A stretch of 64,000 nt of DNA, from the NCBI GenBank assembly GCA_000690595.2, contig JHUT02000008.1:1-64000 (forward strand). Reading direction: 5' to 3'. The notes beneath the pieces were generated by a model. That model made no database searches and was not told where the DNA came from. It saw only the letters and a list, made by a program, of their open reading frames with translations. Positions 53,127 through 61,517 of the stretch are shown one piece after another (position 1 is the first letter of the stretch; every line of letters starts with the position of its first letter). This DNA is from Natrinema mahii (GTDB taxonomy: Archaea > Halobacteriota > Halobacteria > Halobacteriales > Natrialbaceae). Both the position numbers and the translations under genes were made by a program.

Positions 53127-54278
53127 ATGGCCGCCGATCTGCCCGACGAACACCGGATGATCCGGGAGACCGTCAGGGACTTCTGCAAAAGCGAGATCGA
53201 GCCGATCGCACAGGAGATCGAGGACGAGCATCGATTCCCGTCCGAGGTCTTCGACCAGTTGGCCGCGCTCGATATGATGGGGGTGCCGATCGACGAGGAC
53301 TACGGGGGGCTCGGCGGCGACACGCTGATGTACGCGCTGGTCGCGGAGGAACTGGGGCGGGTCTCCGGGGCCGTCGGCCTCTCCTACGTCGCGCACACGT
53401 CGCTGGCCTCCAAACCCATCGAGCAGTTCGGGACCGAGGCCCAGAAGGAACGCTGGCTGCGGCCGCTGGCCGAGGGCGAGTCCCTTGGCGGCTGGGCGCT
53501 GACCGAACCCGAGAGCGGTTCAGATGCGTCGGACATGGACACCCGGGCTCGGAGCGAAGGCGACGAGTGGGTGCTAAACGGGACCAAGCAGTTCATCACG
53601 AACGCCTCCGAGGCCGGATCGATCCTCGTCAAGGCCGTCACGGATCCCGACGCGGGCTACGACGGCATCTCGACGTTCATCGTCGACCCCGACGACGACG
53701 GCTTCGAGGTGACGACCGTCTGGGAGAAGCTGGGACTCAACGCTTCCCCGACCTGCGAGATCGCGTTCGACGACGTGCGCCTCCCCGCGGACCGGCTGCT
53801 CGGCGAGGTGGGCGACGGCTGGGACCAGACCAAGCAGACCTTAGACGGCGGCCGCATCTCGATCGCCGCGCTCTCGACCGGGCTCGCACAGGGGGCCTAC
53901 GAACACGCGAAGACCTACAGCCAGGAGCGCGAGCAGTTCGGCCAGCCGATCTGCGAGTTCGACGCGATCCGGGACACGATCGTCGACATGCACCGCAAGA
54001 CGGAACGGTCGCGACTCCTGACCCGACAGGCTGCCCGGACGTACGACCGGGACGAGCCCGTCACCAGGGAGTCGGCCCTCGCGAAACTCGAGGCCAGCGA
54101 GGCCGCCCGCGAGGTCGCCGAGGACGCCGTGCAGGTGCTGGGCGGCTACGGCTACACGACCGACTTCGCCCCCCAGCGGTTCTATCGGGACGCGAAGCTC
54201 ATGGAGATCGGGGAGGGAACCAGCGAGATTCAGCACCTGGTGATCGGGCGCGAACTCGGGCTGTCGGGTCCACAGTGA
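53127..54278 (+). CDS. Acyl-CoA dehydrogenase
   Basis: A 383-residue FAD enzyme. ALTEPESGSDASDMDTRA, NGTKQFITNASEAG and the C-terminal VQVLGGYGYTTDFAPQRFYRDAKLMEIGEGTSE (in part) are the ACAD signatures, including the conserved EGTSEIQ motif with R/E of dimer contacts. Typical of short/branched-chain acyl-CoA dehydrogenases. ATG 53127 is used; earlier codons are in the preceding gene's 3' region. It is separate from the acyl-CoA operon at 10-17 kb. Confidence 0.92.
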   Translation: MAADLPDEHRMIRETVRDFCKSEIEPIAQEIEDEHRFPSEVFDQLAALDMMGVPIDEDYGGLGGDTLMYALVAEELGRVSGAVGLSYVAHTSLASKPIEQFGTEAQKERWLRPLAEGESLGGWALTEPESGSDASDMDTRARSEGDEWVLNGTKQFITNASEAGSILVKAVTDPDAGYDGISTFIVDPDDDGFEVTTVWEKLGLNASPTCEIAFDDVRLPADRLLGEVGDGWDQTKQTLDGGRISIAALSTGLAQGAYEHAKTYSQEREQFGQPICEFDAIRDTIVDMHRKTERSRLLTRQAARTYDRDEPVTRESALAKLEASEAAREVAEDAVQVLGGYGYTTDFAPQRFYRDAKLMEIGEGTSEIQHLVIGRELGLSGPQ

Positions 54279-54329
54279 CCGGCGCCTCGAGCCGCGGATC
54301 GTCGTTCGACCGAGAGAAAAGCCGGTCGG

Positions 54330-55076
54330 TCAGCCGAGGATGCCGTCGTCGCTGTCGTTGTCGCTGCTGTCGTTGCCGTCGCTCGTCGAGCCGTTTTCGG
54401 CGTCGGAATCGGAGTCGGCGCCGCCGCTCGAGGCGTCCTCGTCGACGTCGGTGGTCACCGCCTCGGTGAGCGTCGCCACGTTCGGCGCTTCCTGCCCGTG
54501 GAGGGGCTCGGGATAGACCCCGATCGTCACGAGCAGGTCGTCGTCGGCCTCGACGGCCTCGGTGATGTGAACGTCGACCGCGACGTCTCGGCCGTCGAAT
54601 TCAGCGTCCGCGCTGTACCGCGACTTGGTCGTCGACTCCCCGAGGATCGTGACGGTGGCGTCCTCGTCGTGAGAGACGTTATCGATGCCGTCGTAGTTGC
54701 TCCTGACGAGGTCGATGAGTTCCTCGGTCGACATCTCCTCGACGGGGTTGAGTTCCCGCCCGAGGATGCTGACCTGCGGGGTCGTCAACACGTTGAAGAC
54801 GGCCGCGCGGCGCTCGCCGAGCCCCTGAATCCCCACCTGCTTCTCGTGTTTGGTCATGTAGTTCGTGACCGTGACGGTCTCGTTGGTGGGACCGACGTCC
54901 CGTTCGATCTCGAGGGGCTCGATGGCCGTCTGTTCGTAGCCGGTCTCCGCGCGGGCCTCGCTCGTGACGCCCGCGGGCGACGATTCGTGTTCGTCCATGC
55001 CCAGTAAGCCCAGACAGCCCGACAGGCCGGCCAGTCCCGTCGCACCGAGTCCCGCGATGACGGTTCGTCGATTCAT
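54330..55076 (-). CDS. Tat-exported lipoprotein, unknown function
   Basis: A 248-residue protein with a Tat signal MNRRTVIAGLGATGLAGLSGC, lipobox LSGC, so it is lipid-anchored outside the cell. The mature part (EIERDVGPTNETVTVTNYMTKH, in part) is acidic; it ends in a Ser/Asp-rich disordered tail (SDSDAENGSTSDGNDSSD). Of the DUF6517-like type by overall look only. It is convergent with the acyl-CoA dehydrogenase. ATG 55076 chosen over one 6 bp upstream. Confidence 0.75.
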   Translation of the reverse strand: MNRRTVIAGLGATGLAGLSGCLGLLGMDEHESSPAGVTSEARAETGYEQTAIEPLEIERDVGPTNETVTVTNYMTKHEKQVGIQGLGERRAAVFNVLTTPQVSILGRELNPVEEMSTEELIDLVRSNYDGIDNVSHDEDATVTILGESTTKSRYSADAEFDGRDVAVDVHITEAVEADDDLLVTIGVYPEPLHGQEAPNVATLTEAVTTDVDEDASSGGADSDSDAENGSTSDGNDSSDNDSDDGILG

Positions 55077-55187
55077 TTCCATGCAGATGGCGGCCCAGGT
55101 GGTAAGTGTTTACTGAAATCCTAACAGTGTGTCACTCGGGAAATAGGTATCTGCTGAATCGCACCGGCTACGGCAAGCGACCGTCGA

Positions 55188-56444
55188 TCAGGGCCAGGTC
55201 CCGGCTTCCTCGAAGGCGTCGGCGACCCGCTGGACCGCGACGACGTAGGCCGCGGTTCGGGGGTTCTCGAGGTCGTGTTCCTCGTAGGTCTCGACCAGTG
55301 CGTCGAAGGCATCGACGATGACCCCCTCGAGTTCCTCGTTGACCCGCTGCTCGGACCAGTAGAAGCGCTGGCGGTTTTGGACCCACTCGAAGTAGGAGAC
55401 GGTGACACCGCCGGCGTTCGCGAGGATGTCCGGGATGACGAACACGTCCTTGTCCTCGAGGACTTCGTCGGCCGCGGGCGTCAGCGGCCCGTTGGCGGCC
55501 TCCGAGATGACGTCGGCCTCGACGGCTTCCGCGAGGTCGGCGTCGATCGCGTTCTCGAGGGCCGCGGGGATCAGCAGATCGACGTCGAGGGTGAGGACCT
55601 CGTCGTTAGTGATCTCCTCCTCGCCGCCCTCGAAGCCGACAACGCTGCCGGTCTCGTTTTTGTGATCCTTGGCCGCGACCGGGTCGAAGCCGTCGGGGTT
55701 GTAGATCCCGCCGCTCGAGTCGCTGGCGGCGACGACGGTCGCGCCCATCTCGTCGATGAGTCGGGCGGCGATCCAGCCGGCGTTCCCGTAGCCCTGAACG
55801 GCCACGGTCGCCCCTTCGAGGTCCTTATCGAGGTAGTCGAAGGCCTCGCGGGCGGCGATGACCGTCGAGCGCCCGGTCGCGTCGACGCGGCCCTCGCTGC
55901 CGCCCGAATCCAGCGCCTTCCCGGTCACGACGCCCGGCTCCGACGTGTTCTCGAGGGTCTCGTAGGTGTCTTTGATCCAGTTCATCTCCCGCTGGCCCGT
56001 GTTCACGTCGGGCGCGGGCACGTCGCGGTCCTCGCCGACCATGGGCCGAAGTTCCTTCGCGAACGACCGAGTGAGCCGCTCGAGTTCGCCCTCGGAGTAG
56101 TCGTCCGGGTCGACGATGATGCCGCCTTTCCCGCCGCCGAGGGGGATGTCGACGATCGCGGTCTTGTAGGTCATCCAGCCCGACAGGGCCTTGACCTCGT
56201 CGCGGGAGACGCCCGGGTGATAGCGGATGCCGCCCTTGTAGGGCCCGCGGTCGCCGTTGAACTGCGAGCGGAATGCCTTGAATCGCTCCAGATCGCCGTC
56301 GTCGCGTTCGATCGTGAGGTTCGTCTCGAGAACTCGCTCGGGGTGTTTGAGTCGCTCGATCACGTCGTCGCCGACGTCGAGATACGCCGCCGCGTCGTCG
56401 ATCTGTGATTGCAGGCTTTCGAACGGGTTTGTCTCTTCGCTCAT
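55188..56444 (-). CDS. gdhB: Glutamate dehydrogenase
   Basis: A 418-residue NAD(P)-dependent enzyme that interconverts glutamate and 2-oxoglutarate plus ammonia. Substrate-binding [21 protein letters not shown], catalytic lysine in PLGGGKGGI, and NAD-binding [15 protein letters not shown] are conserved. It is transcribed away from the replication origin, with its start 290 bp from the first ORB. Several glutamate dehydrogenases occur in haloarchaea; which paralogue this is cannot be fixed. Confidence 0.94.
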   Translation of the reverse strand: MSEETNPFESLQSQIDDAAAYLDVGDDVIERLKHPERVLETNLTIERDDGDLERFKAFRSQFNGDRGPYKGGIRYHPGVSRDEVKALSGWMTYKTAIVDIPLGGGKGGIIVDPDDYSEGELERLTRSFAKELRPMVGEDRDVPAPDVNTGQREMNWIKDTYETLENTSEPGVVTGKALDSGGSEGRVDATGRSTVIAAREAFDYLDKDLEGATVAVQGYGNAGWIAARLIDEMGATVVAASDSSGGIYNPDGFDPVAAKDHKNETGSVVGFEGGEEEITNDEVLTLDVDLLIPAALENAIDADLAEAVEADVISEAANGPLTPAADEVLEDKDVFVIPDILANAGGVTVSYFEWVQNRQRFYWSEQRVNEELEGVIVDAFDALVETYEEHDLENPRTAAYVVAVQRVADAFEEAGTWP

Positions 56445-56731
56445 ACGCGGGGGGTTTCGGAGACCAAGGGATAAGCGTAGCGAATATCTATCATGGAAAG
56501 AGATGTACGTTCTCCAAGGCTGACCTAAGTCCCCTATATATTGACCGTTCAGTCGGTTTCGCCGGTTGCTCCGGCCGGATCACGACGCCGTCGACGCGGG
56601 TCCCGTTGGGGGCAACCGCGCCCCTCGAGGTCGAACACGGTCGCGCCCGCACTCGAGCGGATGGGCAATCGGTCAGTTCTCTACCGCCCGTTTCGGGGCC
56701 CGGTCTCGAGCGCGGGCCGATACCCCGGTGG

Positions 56732-56754
56732 CACACTCCTCGTTCAGAGTGAAA
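56732..56754 (+). repeat. ORB element 1
   Basis: CACACTCCTCGTTCAGAGTG followed by AAA, 23 bp. It matches the archaeal origin-recognition-box consensus seen at 56822 and, inverted, at 58720. This is the element nearest gdhB. Confidence 0.85.
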
Positions 56755-56821
56755 AGCCGGGCGGTGTCGCCGGGTGTTCGGAAGCATCCCGGCGATCGAC
56801 GGATCACGATCGATGGGGAGT

Positions 56822-56844
56822 CACACCCCTCGTTCAGAGTGAAA
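56822..56844 (+). repeat. ORB element 2 (closest to consensus)
   Basis: CACACCCCTCGTTCAGAGTG then AAA; the reference copy in this origin. Same orientation as element 1. Confidence 0.88.
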
Positions 56845-56869
56845 CGGGATCGTGAGGGAATGGCCGGGG

Positions 56870-56893
56870 TCACTCTGAACGGCGGGGGGATCC
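56870..56893 (-). repeat. ORB-like element 3, opposite orientation
   Basis: On the plus strand TCACTCTGAACGGCGGGGGG, i.e. the inverted ORB with GGCGGGG replacing AGGGGTG. A degenerate copy facing elements 1 and 2. Confidence 0.65.
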
Positions 56894-56936
56894 GATCGAA
56901 CGCGGTCGGACGGTTTGCGATTCGTAGTACCGGACC

Positions 56937-56958
56937 CACACCCCCCATTCAGAGTGAA
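56937..56958 (+). repeat. ORB element 4
   Basis: CACACCCCCCATTCAGAGTG then AA: a clear ORB, same orientation as elements 1 and 2, left of the AT-rich stretch. Confidence 0.8.
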
Positions 56959-57039
56959 TACCGGGTGAGCGGTACCCGGTTGTGACCGCCGGAACCGATC
57001 CACGGGGGACACAAGCGATTGTTGCGATTTGGTACTACA

Positions 57040-57112
57040 AGGCGCCGCAACTATTTCCGATACCGTAAGGTATAATCTTACTTCTAGGTGGAGGAGGGGG
57101 AGAGAGAGAGAC
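57040..57112. other. Candidate unwinding element and purine tract
   Basis: AACTATTTCCGATACCGTAA and GGTATAATCTTACTTC (about 57049-57085) is the most AT-rich DNA of the origin and lies between left- and right-facing ORBs; a G/A tract follows. Position fits the duplex-unwinding element. No independent test is possible from sequence. Confidence 0.55.
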
Positions 57113-57198
57113 GGTCCGGAAACCTGCATCCGTCGCACTCTCGACGTTCCACGCGATTTCGGTGTACATTCCGGTTGGCGACGACGGCTTATTGACTG

Positions 57199-57222
57199 CT
57201 TTCAGTCTGAACGGGGTGTGGG
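57199..57222 (-). repeat. ORB-like element 5, opposite orientation
   Basis: CTTTCAGTCTGAACGGGGTG then TGGG on the plus strand: an inverted ORB with one internal difference (AGTCTG for CTCTG). It lies right of the AT-rich segment. Confidence 0.7.
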
Positions 57223-57327
57223 CCTGTTCTCGACGGGCGTTCACAGTTCAGTCTGCACCCGGCAGCGAGTACGGATACTCCGAAACAGCCTTCAATAGAC
57301 GGTAACAGTTCTATCTCTGTTCACTAT

Positions 57328-57347
57328 CAGTCTGAACGGGCTTCCAC
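57328..57347 (-). repeat. ORB-like element 6 next to the cdc6 promoter
   Basis: CAGTCTGAACGGGCTTCCAC, a weaker inverted ORB that ends 4 bp before the TATA-like TTTATAAT (57351-57358), itself 28 bp before the initiator ATG. Binding here would repress or autoregulate orc1/cdc6. Confidence 0.55.
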
Positions 57348-57379
57348 AGCTTTATAATGTCCGTCTCCAGATCTGAACT

Positions 57380-58666
57380 ATGGCCGAGCAGACCGGTGGG
57401 GACCCGCTCTTCGAATCTCACGATCCCATCTTCGATCGGAAGGAACTCCTCCACGTCGGTCACGTTCCCGACGAGGACCGCATCGTCGGGCGCGACGACG
57501 AGATCCAGTCCGTCGCCGCCGAAGTCGGTGCGATCACGCGCGGTGATCCGCCGAACAACGTGATGATCTACGGCAAAACGGGAACCGGGAAGAGCCTGAT
57601 CTCCCGACACGTCGCGACGCGAGCGCAGGACGCCGCCCGCGGCAACGACATCGATTGTGCCGTTCTCTATGTCGACTGCTCCGAAGCGAACACCGAGACC
57701 CGCGCGACCCGGCAGTTGGCGCTCAGTCTGAAAGACCAGACCGACTACCAGCAGAACATCCCGCTTCGGGGGGTCGGAACGATGGAATACTACCAGCACA
57801 TCTGGGGGATTCTCGAGGACTGTTTCGACGCCGTTATCGTCATCTTAGACGAGATCGACAAACTGGACAACAGCAACATTCTGATGCAACTCTCGCGCGC
57901 TCGAGAGGCCCGAAAGACCGACGCCTACATCGGCGTGATCGGGATCAGCAACAAGGTCCAGTACCGGGAGACCCTCGACGAGCGGATCGACAGCAGCTTC
58001 GGCCACCGGGAGCTGTTCTTCCATCCGTACGACGCCTCCCAGCTCCGCGAAATCATGCGCAATCGCGAGGACGCCTTCCAGCCCGACGTCCTCGAGGACG
58101 GGACGATCGAACTCTGTGCCGCCCTCGCGGCCAAGAAACACGGCGACGCGCGGAAGGCCATCGAGATCCTCAAGGAAGCCGGCGAACTCGCCCGCCGCAC
58201 CGACAGCGAGACGGTTTCGGAGACTCACATTCAGCAGGCTCAGGAGGTCGCCGAGATCAACCGTATCGAGGAACTCACGAGCGGCGCGACCGTTCACGCG
58301 AAACTCGCCCTCTATGCCCTCGCCAGCTGTATCATCACGGGCGATCGGGAGACGTACAAGACCCGGGAGGTGTACGAACGCTACGTCGGGATCTGTGAAC
58401 TGGTCGCGACCGATCCGATCACCGAGAACGGCCTCTATCGCCAACTCAAAGAGCAGGCGTTTCTCGGCGTCATCGAGTCCGAGAAGACCGGCGGTGGTCG
58501 GTCACAGGGGAGTTACCTCCTGCACCGGCTTGTCACCGACCCGAAACACATCGTCAAGGCAGTCCGTCGCGACGCCTCGCTCGAGGACCTGCCGACGTAC
58601 GACCGACTTCAGGAGACGGGACCGTCGACGGGGAATCGCGACGCCGACCTCGAGTCCTTTTCTTGA
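57380..58666 (+). CDS. orc1: Orc1/Cdc6 replication initiator
   Basis: A 428-residue AAA+ initiator that binds ORBs and loads MCM at the origin. Walker A MIYGKTGTGKSLISRHV (residues about 61-77), Walker B VIVILDEIDKLDN, and a C-terminal winged-helix region (GLYRQLKEQAFLGVIESEKTGGGRSQG, in part) are evident. The start ATG 57380 is 28 bp after a TATA-like sequence, indicating a leaderless mRNA. It is flanked on both sides by ORBs, the usual sign that it is the cognate initiator of this origin. Confidence 0.95.
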   Translation: MAEQTGGDPLFESHDPIFDRKELLHVGHVPDEDRIVGRDDEIQSVAAEVGAITRGDPPNNVMIYGKTGTGKSLISRHVATRAQDAARGNDIDCAVLYVDCSEANTETRATRQLALSLKDQTDYQQNIPLRGVGTMEYYQHIWGILEDCFDAVIVILDEIDKLDNSNILMQLSRAREARKTDAYIGVIGISNKVQYRETLDERIDSSFGHRELFFHPYDASQLREIMRNREDAFQPDVLEDGTIELCAALAAKKHGDARKAIEILKEAGELARRTDSETVSETHIQQAQEVAEINRIEELTSGATVHAKLALYALASCIITGDRETYKTREVYERYVGICELVATDPITENGLYRQLKEQAFLGVIESEKTGGGRSQGSYLLHRLVTDPKHIVKAVRRDASLEDLPTYDRLQETGPSTGNRDADLESFS

Positions 58667-58719
58667 TCCGTCGGAACCGATCGGTCGCTCGCGTCCGACG
58701 TCCACCCCTTCGAACACCG

Positions 58720-58744
58720 TTTCACTCTGAACGAGGGGTGTGGG
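58720..58744 (-). repeat. ORB element 7, downstream of orc1
   Basis: TTTCACTCTGAACGAGGGGT then GTGGG, an inverted copy equal to the consensus. Located 53 bp after the initiator stop codon, mirroring elements 1-2 on the other side of the gene. Confidence 0.85.
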
Positions 58745-58760
58745 ACCGTCCTCCGGTCCC
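58742..58760. terminator. Hairpin downstream of orc1
   Basis: GGGACC and GGTCCC pair around GTCCTCC, directly after ORB 7. A short T-poor tail follows, so its activity as terminator is uncertain. Confidence 0.45.
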
Positions 58761-58765
58761 CCGCT

Positions 58766-58952
58766 CTATAGTAGCCGCTGAAAGTCATTGCACACCTAAT
58801 CGAACGACGGCGTTGCGATCAGTGTGTGAATCGTTTCAGCGGCTACTATAGTAACCGCTGACCGTCATTGCAACCTGATCGGATGACAGCTTGCGATCAT
58901 GATCGGACGACAGCTTGCAATCAGTATGTAATCGTTTCAGCGGCTACTATAG
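58766..58952. mobile_element. Two tandem MITE-like palindromic elements sharing one end
   Basis: Element 1 (58766-58851) and element 2 (58846-58952) share the central CTATAG. Each is bounded by CTATAGTAGCCGCTGA-type ends (CTATAGTAACCGCTGA for the left of element 2; right ends TTTCAGCGGCTACTATAG). Inside, element 2 carries a 24-bp tandem duplication (GATCGGATGACAGCTTGCGA and GATCGGACGACAGCTTGCAA at 58877 and 58901), which explains its greater length. Transposase-free, palindromic: a miniature inverted-repeat element. It supplies the last codons of the 58937 gene. Confidence 0.75.
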
Positions 58953-59161
58953 ACCGCTTCCACGGTCTCGTGCCGGTGTCTTGATCGACGGTCGACGACC
59001 CAGCCACAGTCGACGCAGACGAGCAGTCGCTCGTCGCCGGCCGTCACGGTCTCCCAGTCGCCGGTAACCGGACTCTCGTGGCCACAGTCCGGACAGAACA
59101 GGACGGTCTTCCGTTCCTCGGGTGGCGGTTCGAAACTGTCGTGGGACGTATCGGTTGACAT
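58937..59161 (-). CDS. Zinc-ribbon protein, 74 residues, ending in a MITE-like repeat
   Basis: Two CxxC pairs (LFCPDCGHE and VCVDCGWVV) form a zinc ribbon; MSTDTSHDSFEPPPEE is the start. The last codons, YSSR and the TGA, are encoded by CTATAGTAGCCGCTGA, the repeat end (58937-58952), so the natural C-terminus was probably replaced by insertion of the element. Function unknown; the ribbon half is intact. The upstream gap to 59261 holds no other gene. Confidence 0.75.
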   Translation of the reverse strand: MSTDTSHDSFEPPPEERKTVLFCPDCGHESPVTGDWETVTAGDERLLVCVDCGWVVDRRSRHRHETVEAVYSSR

Positions 59162-59260
59162 GGTCGTTCGTAGGGATTCGACGGGGATAGAGGTTGTGTG
59201 GGACGAACGACCGTGACGGACCGACCCACTATTGGTTGGCAGCCCGGCGTACTAAGCGGG

Positions 59261-59623
59261 TCAGTGGCTACTAGAGAGTACCATCGAGATCGTATACATG
59301 TTGACGACCGCGGCGGCCAGCCACGGCACCGCGAGGCCGGCCGGCACGATCGCTCGGTACTCCCGCTCGAGGAGGGGCCGGCAGGCGAGCGCGACGCCGA
59401 CCGCGAACGCCTTCAGCCCGAGCATGCCGACGACGCCGTAGCTCTCGATCGCGCCGCGAGCCGCGGGGTTGGACTCGGCCAACCCGAGGTTGAGCCCGAC
59501 GAACGTCGTCACGACGTCGGCAACCAGCGAGAGCGCGACCAGCGCCCAGCACAGTCGCTCGAGGTCGACGGGCGTCACGTCGCCCGGCAGCCACCGGTGC
59601 AGGGCCGCGCGCTCGGAACTCAT
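59261..59623 (-). CDS. Small membrane protein, DUF5658-like
   Basis: A 120-residue protein with three to four hydrophobic segments (about residues 22-42, 62-82 and 95-117), starting MSSERAALHRWLPGDVTPVD. The segment SLVADVVTTFVGLNLGLAESNPAAR is typical of the haloarchaeal DUF5658 group. The mRNA leader contains two hairpins (59629-59690). GGGGAG just before the ATG could also serve as ribosome-binding site. Confidence 0.7.
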   Translation of the reverse strand: MSSERAALHRWLPGDVTPVDLERLCWALVALSLVADVVTTFVGLNLGLAESNPAARGAIESYGVVGMLGLKAFAVGVALACRPLLEREYRAIVPAGLAVPWLAAAVVNMYTISMVLSSSH

Positions 59624-60255
59624 AGGCTCCCCGCCGGAGTCGAACCGGCCGCCGCCGTCGGGAGGTACGAACCCGTACCAGCACGCGGGGTATTGTTATG
59701 GCAGGCGTAGGGGATCGGCGTCGCTGGTAATCGCTCACAACCGACGGCGACGCCTCGAGTCGGCGACGGCCGACCGATCGGCCGCCCGTTCAGGCGTCGA
59801 CCGCGACGGTTTCGGGGTCGTAATCGGGTCGTAATTCGACGGCGCTCGCCCCAGTGATACGGTAACGTGAAAATAGGCGTCCCGACATCGACTTCCGGTG
59901 TGACCAGCGGCCGATTCGCGTGGTCGTACGGCCCGATCAACTGGACGGCGGCGGAGAAGGGAGAGACGGGGTCACGCCGGCAGATCACCACTGATCGCGT
60001 GGAACTCGCCGCGAGGGGACGGACGGTCGGCGTGTGGCGCGCCCCGATCGAGAGTGCGTGGTGCCTCCGTGGTCACCAGCACGGAGACACCGTACACTGT
60101 CGGGCCCCGTGACACGAACGCTCGCGTTCAGTCGTCCACTCATTACGTGGGGATGTCCGGCGGCAACTGCAGGCAGCACGGCTTTCCGTCGAATCGCCGT
60201 TCGTTTCGACGATTAGCGCTCCGTTCCGGTAGTGCGGAGCGGGGTAGATAGCGAT
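59624..60255. other. Non-coding region between the DUF5658-like and protease genes
   Basis: 632 bp without a supported gene. It holds the T-arm-like structure at its left end, a 7-bp hairpin CTCCGTG...CACGGAG (60065-60086), and the protease promoter near 60220. The short plus-strand frame 59867-60112 lacks coding features. Confidence 0.45.
59629..59690 (-). ncRNA. tRNA-like folded leader (candidate)
   Basis: On the minus strand CCCC (59690-59687) and GGGG (59632-59629) can close a multibranch loop that holds GGTACG-GGTT-CGTACC and GCCGG-TTCGACT-CCGGC (59649-59633). The last is a perfect T-arm in stem length and loop sequence. A D arm and anticodon are absent. It may be a leader structure of the 59261 gene; if the TATA-like CATAACAATA (about 59691-59700) is its promoter, only the 3' part is transcribed. 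Confidence 0.35.
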
Positions 60256-61428
60256 ATGTCGGAGGCACACACCGAGCGTTCGGACCAACGGGCAGCGACG
60301 CTTCGCGACCGGATCGGCCGGGGACTCGACCGGCGCGAGTTCCTGCGGACCGTCGCCGGCGGCGGCTACGCCCTCGGACTGGCCCACTGGCTCGGCGTCG
60401 ACGACTTCCTCGCCGTCGACGACGGCGAGGTCCCCGTCGTCACCGCCCTCGTCAGAGACGATCCGGCCGACCCGTGGTCGATCCGGGAGCGAACGGAACG
60501 CGTCCCCGCGGCGTGGTACGCCGCCGTCGAGAAGGCGTTCGAACTCAACGACCTTCTGGCGCGGGTCGGCTTCACCGGCTACCTCGGCAGCGCCGTCGTC
60601 CCCGGCGACTTCGACAGCGGGACCGCCACCGTCTCCGTCGGCGTTTCGAGCGAGGGACAGTCCGTGAACGAACTGCTCGGCGAACTCGCCGAGGGCGTCG
60701 AGATCGACGTGGAGACGTTCATCGACGTCGACGACAGCGGAGCCGACACCGAGGCGCGCGAACCCCGGCTGGGGTATCCCGGCGCGGACGGCCGGATCCC
60801 CAGCGGGGTCGCCTGCGAGACGCCGACGAGCCTGGCGACGCTCGGCCCGGCGCTGTATCACCCCGACGGGGAACGGCGGTTCTTCGTGACGGCCGACCAC
60901 GCCTTCGACGGGGTCGCGGCGTCGACCGACGAGTCCCTGTCGCTGCCCGTCGGGGACGGCGACGCGGCCGAACTGGGGACCGTCGCGCGACACCATCCGG
61001 TCGCCGACGTCGCGGCCGTCCGGCCGACCGGCGGCATCGAACCGACGAGCAGGATCGACGCTCCCTCGAGCCCGCGGGTGCGGGGCCAGTTCACCAAGTT
61101 CGGCCTCGCGACGCTCGTCGCACGCGACGCCGAACTCGAGAAGGTCGGTGCCATGACCGGTCACACGGTGGGAACGGTACAGGGGATCGACGCCGTGACC
61201 TGTTTCACGGACGACTTCTGCCGGCGCGGGCAGCTCCGCTGGGGCGGCGAGATGGACCTCACGGATGGCGACAGCGGCTCCGTGAGCTACCACCGCGATC
61301 CCGAGGGCGGGCCCGACGACGTCCTCATCGCCGGCTTCAACAACGCCCGGACCTGGTGGCCCGGCCAGAGCTACGTCTGGGGCGTGGGGGCCTATCGACT
61401 GACTGAAACACATGGGTATCACTTCTGA
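60256..61428 (+). CDS. Tat-exported trypsin-fold serine protease (S1 family)
   Basis: A 390-residue protein with a Tat-type signal (DRREFLRTVAGGGYALGLA, no lipobox Cys) and a chymotrypsin-like domain near the C-terminus: FFVTADHAFDG (His ~214), RHHPVADVAAV (Asp ~250) and DLTDGDSGSVSYH (Ser ~338). The 160-residue front part is unrecognised and could be a prodomain. Secreted into the medium or attached; physiological role unknown. ATG 60256 fits the signal. Confidence 0.75.
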   Translation: MSEAHTERSDQRAATLRDRIGRGLDRREFLRTVAGGGYALGLAHWLGVDDFLAVDDGEVPVVTALVRDDPADPWSIRERTERVPAAWYAAVEKAFELNDLLARVGFTGYLGSAVVPGDFDSGTATVSVGVSSEGQSVNELLGELAEGVEIDVETFIDVDDSGADTEAREPRLGYPGADGRIPSGVACETPTSLATLGPALYHPDGERRFFVTADHAFDGVAASTDESLSLPVGDGDAAELGTVARHHPVADVAAVRPTGGIEPTSRIDAPSSPRVRGQFTKFGLATLVARDAELEKVGAMTGHTVGTVQGIDAVTCFTDDFCRRGQLRWGGEMDLTDGDSGSVSYHRDPEGGPDDVLIAGFNNARTWWPGQSYVWGVGAYRLTETHGYHF

Positions 61429-61517
61429 GCGACGACCGCCCCGGAGCCGAACTGACGGCCCACGCGTGCCAGCGGGCCGAATCGACGACCGACTGGTGCC
61501 ACGGGGGTCGAACCGCG

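Larger units (their letters stand above)
56445..57379. other. Replication origin region (935 bp, no genes)
   Basis: Between gdhB and orc1/cdc6 lies a stretch with at least six ORB-like elements, an AT-rich segment 57040-57085 that may unwind, and a purine-rich run (about 57088-57112, GGAGGAGGGGGAGAGAGAGA). The arrangement, ORBs on both sides of the AT-rich segment and of the initiator gene, is that of haloarchaeal oriC. It is the chief cis-acting feature of the window. The segment 56445-56731 holds GdhB's promoter region and nothing else recognised. Confidence 0.85.

Noticed and set aside
56541-57138. Open frames inside the origin
   Set aside because: They run through ORB repeats in several frames and their products are Arg-rich; not genes.
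59867-60112. Short plus-strand frame in the protease upstream gap
   Set aside because: No motif, weak codon bias and no conserved start context.
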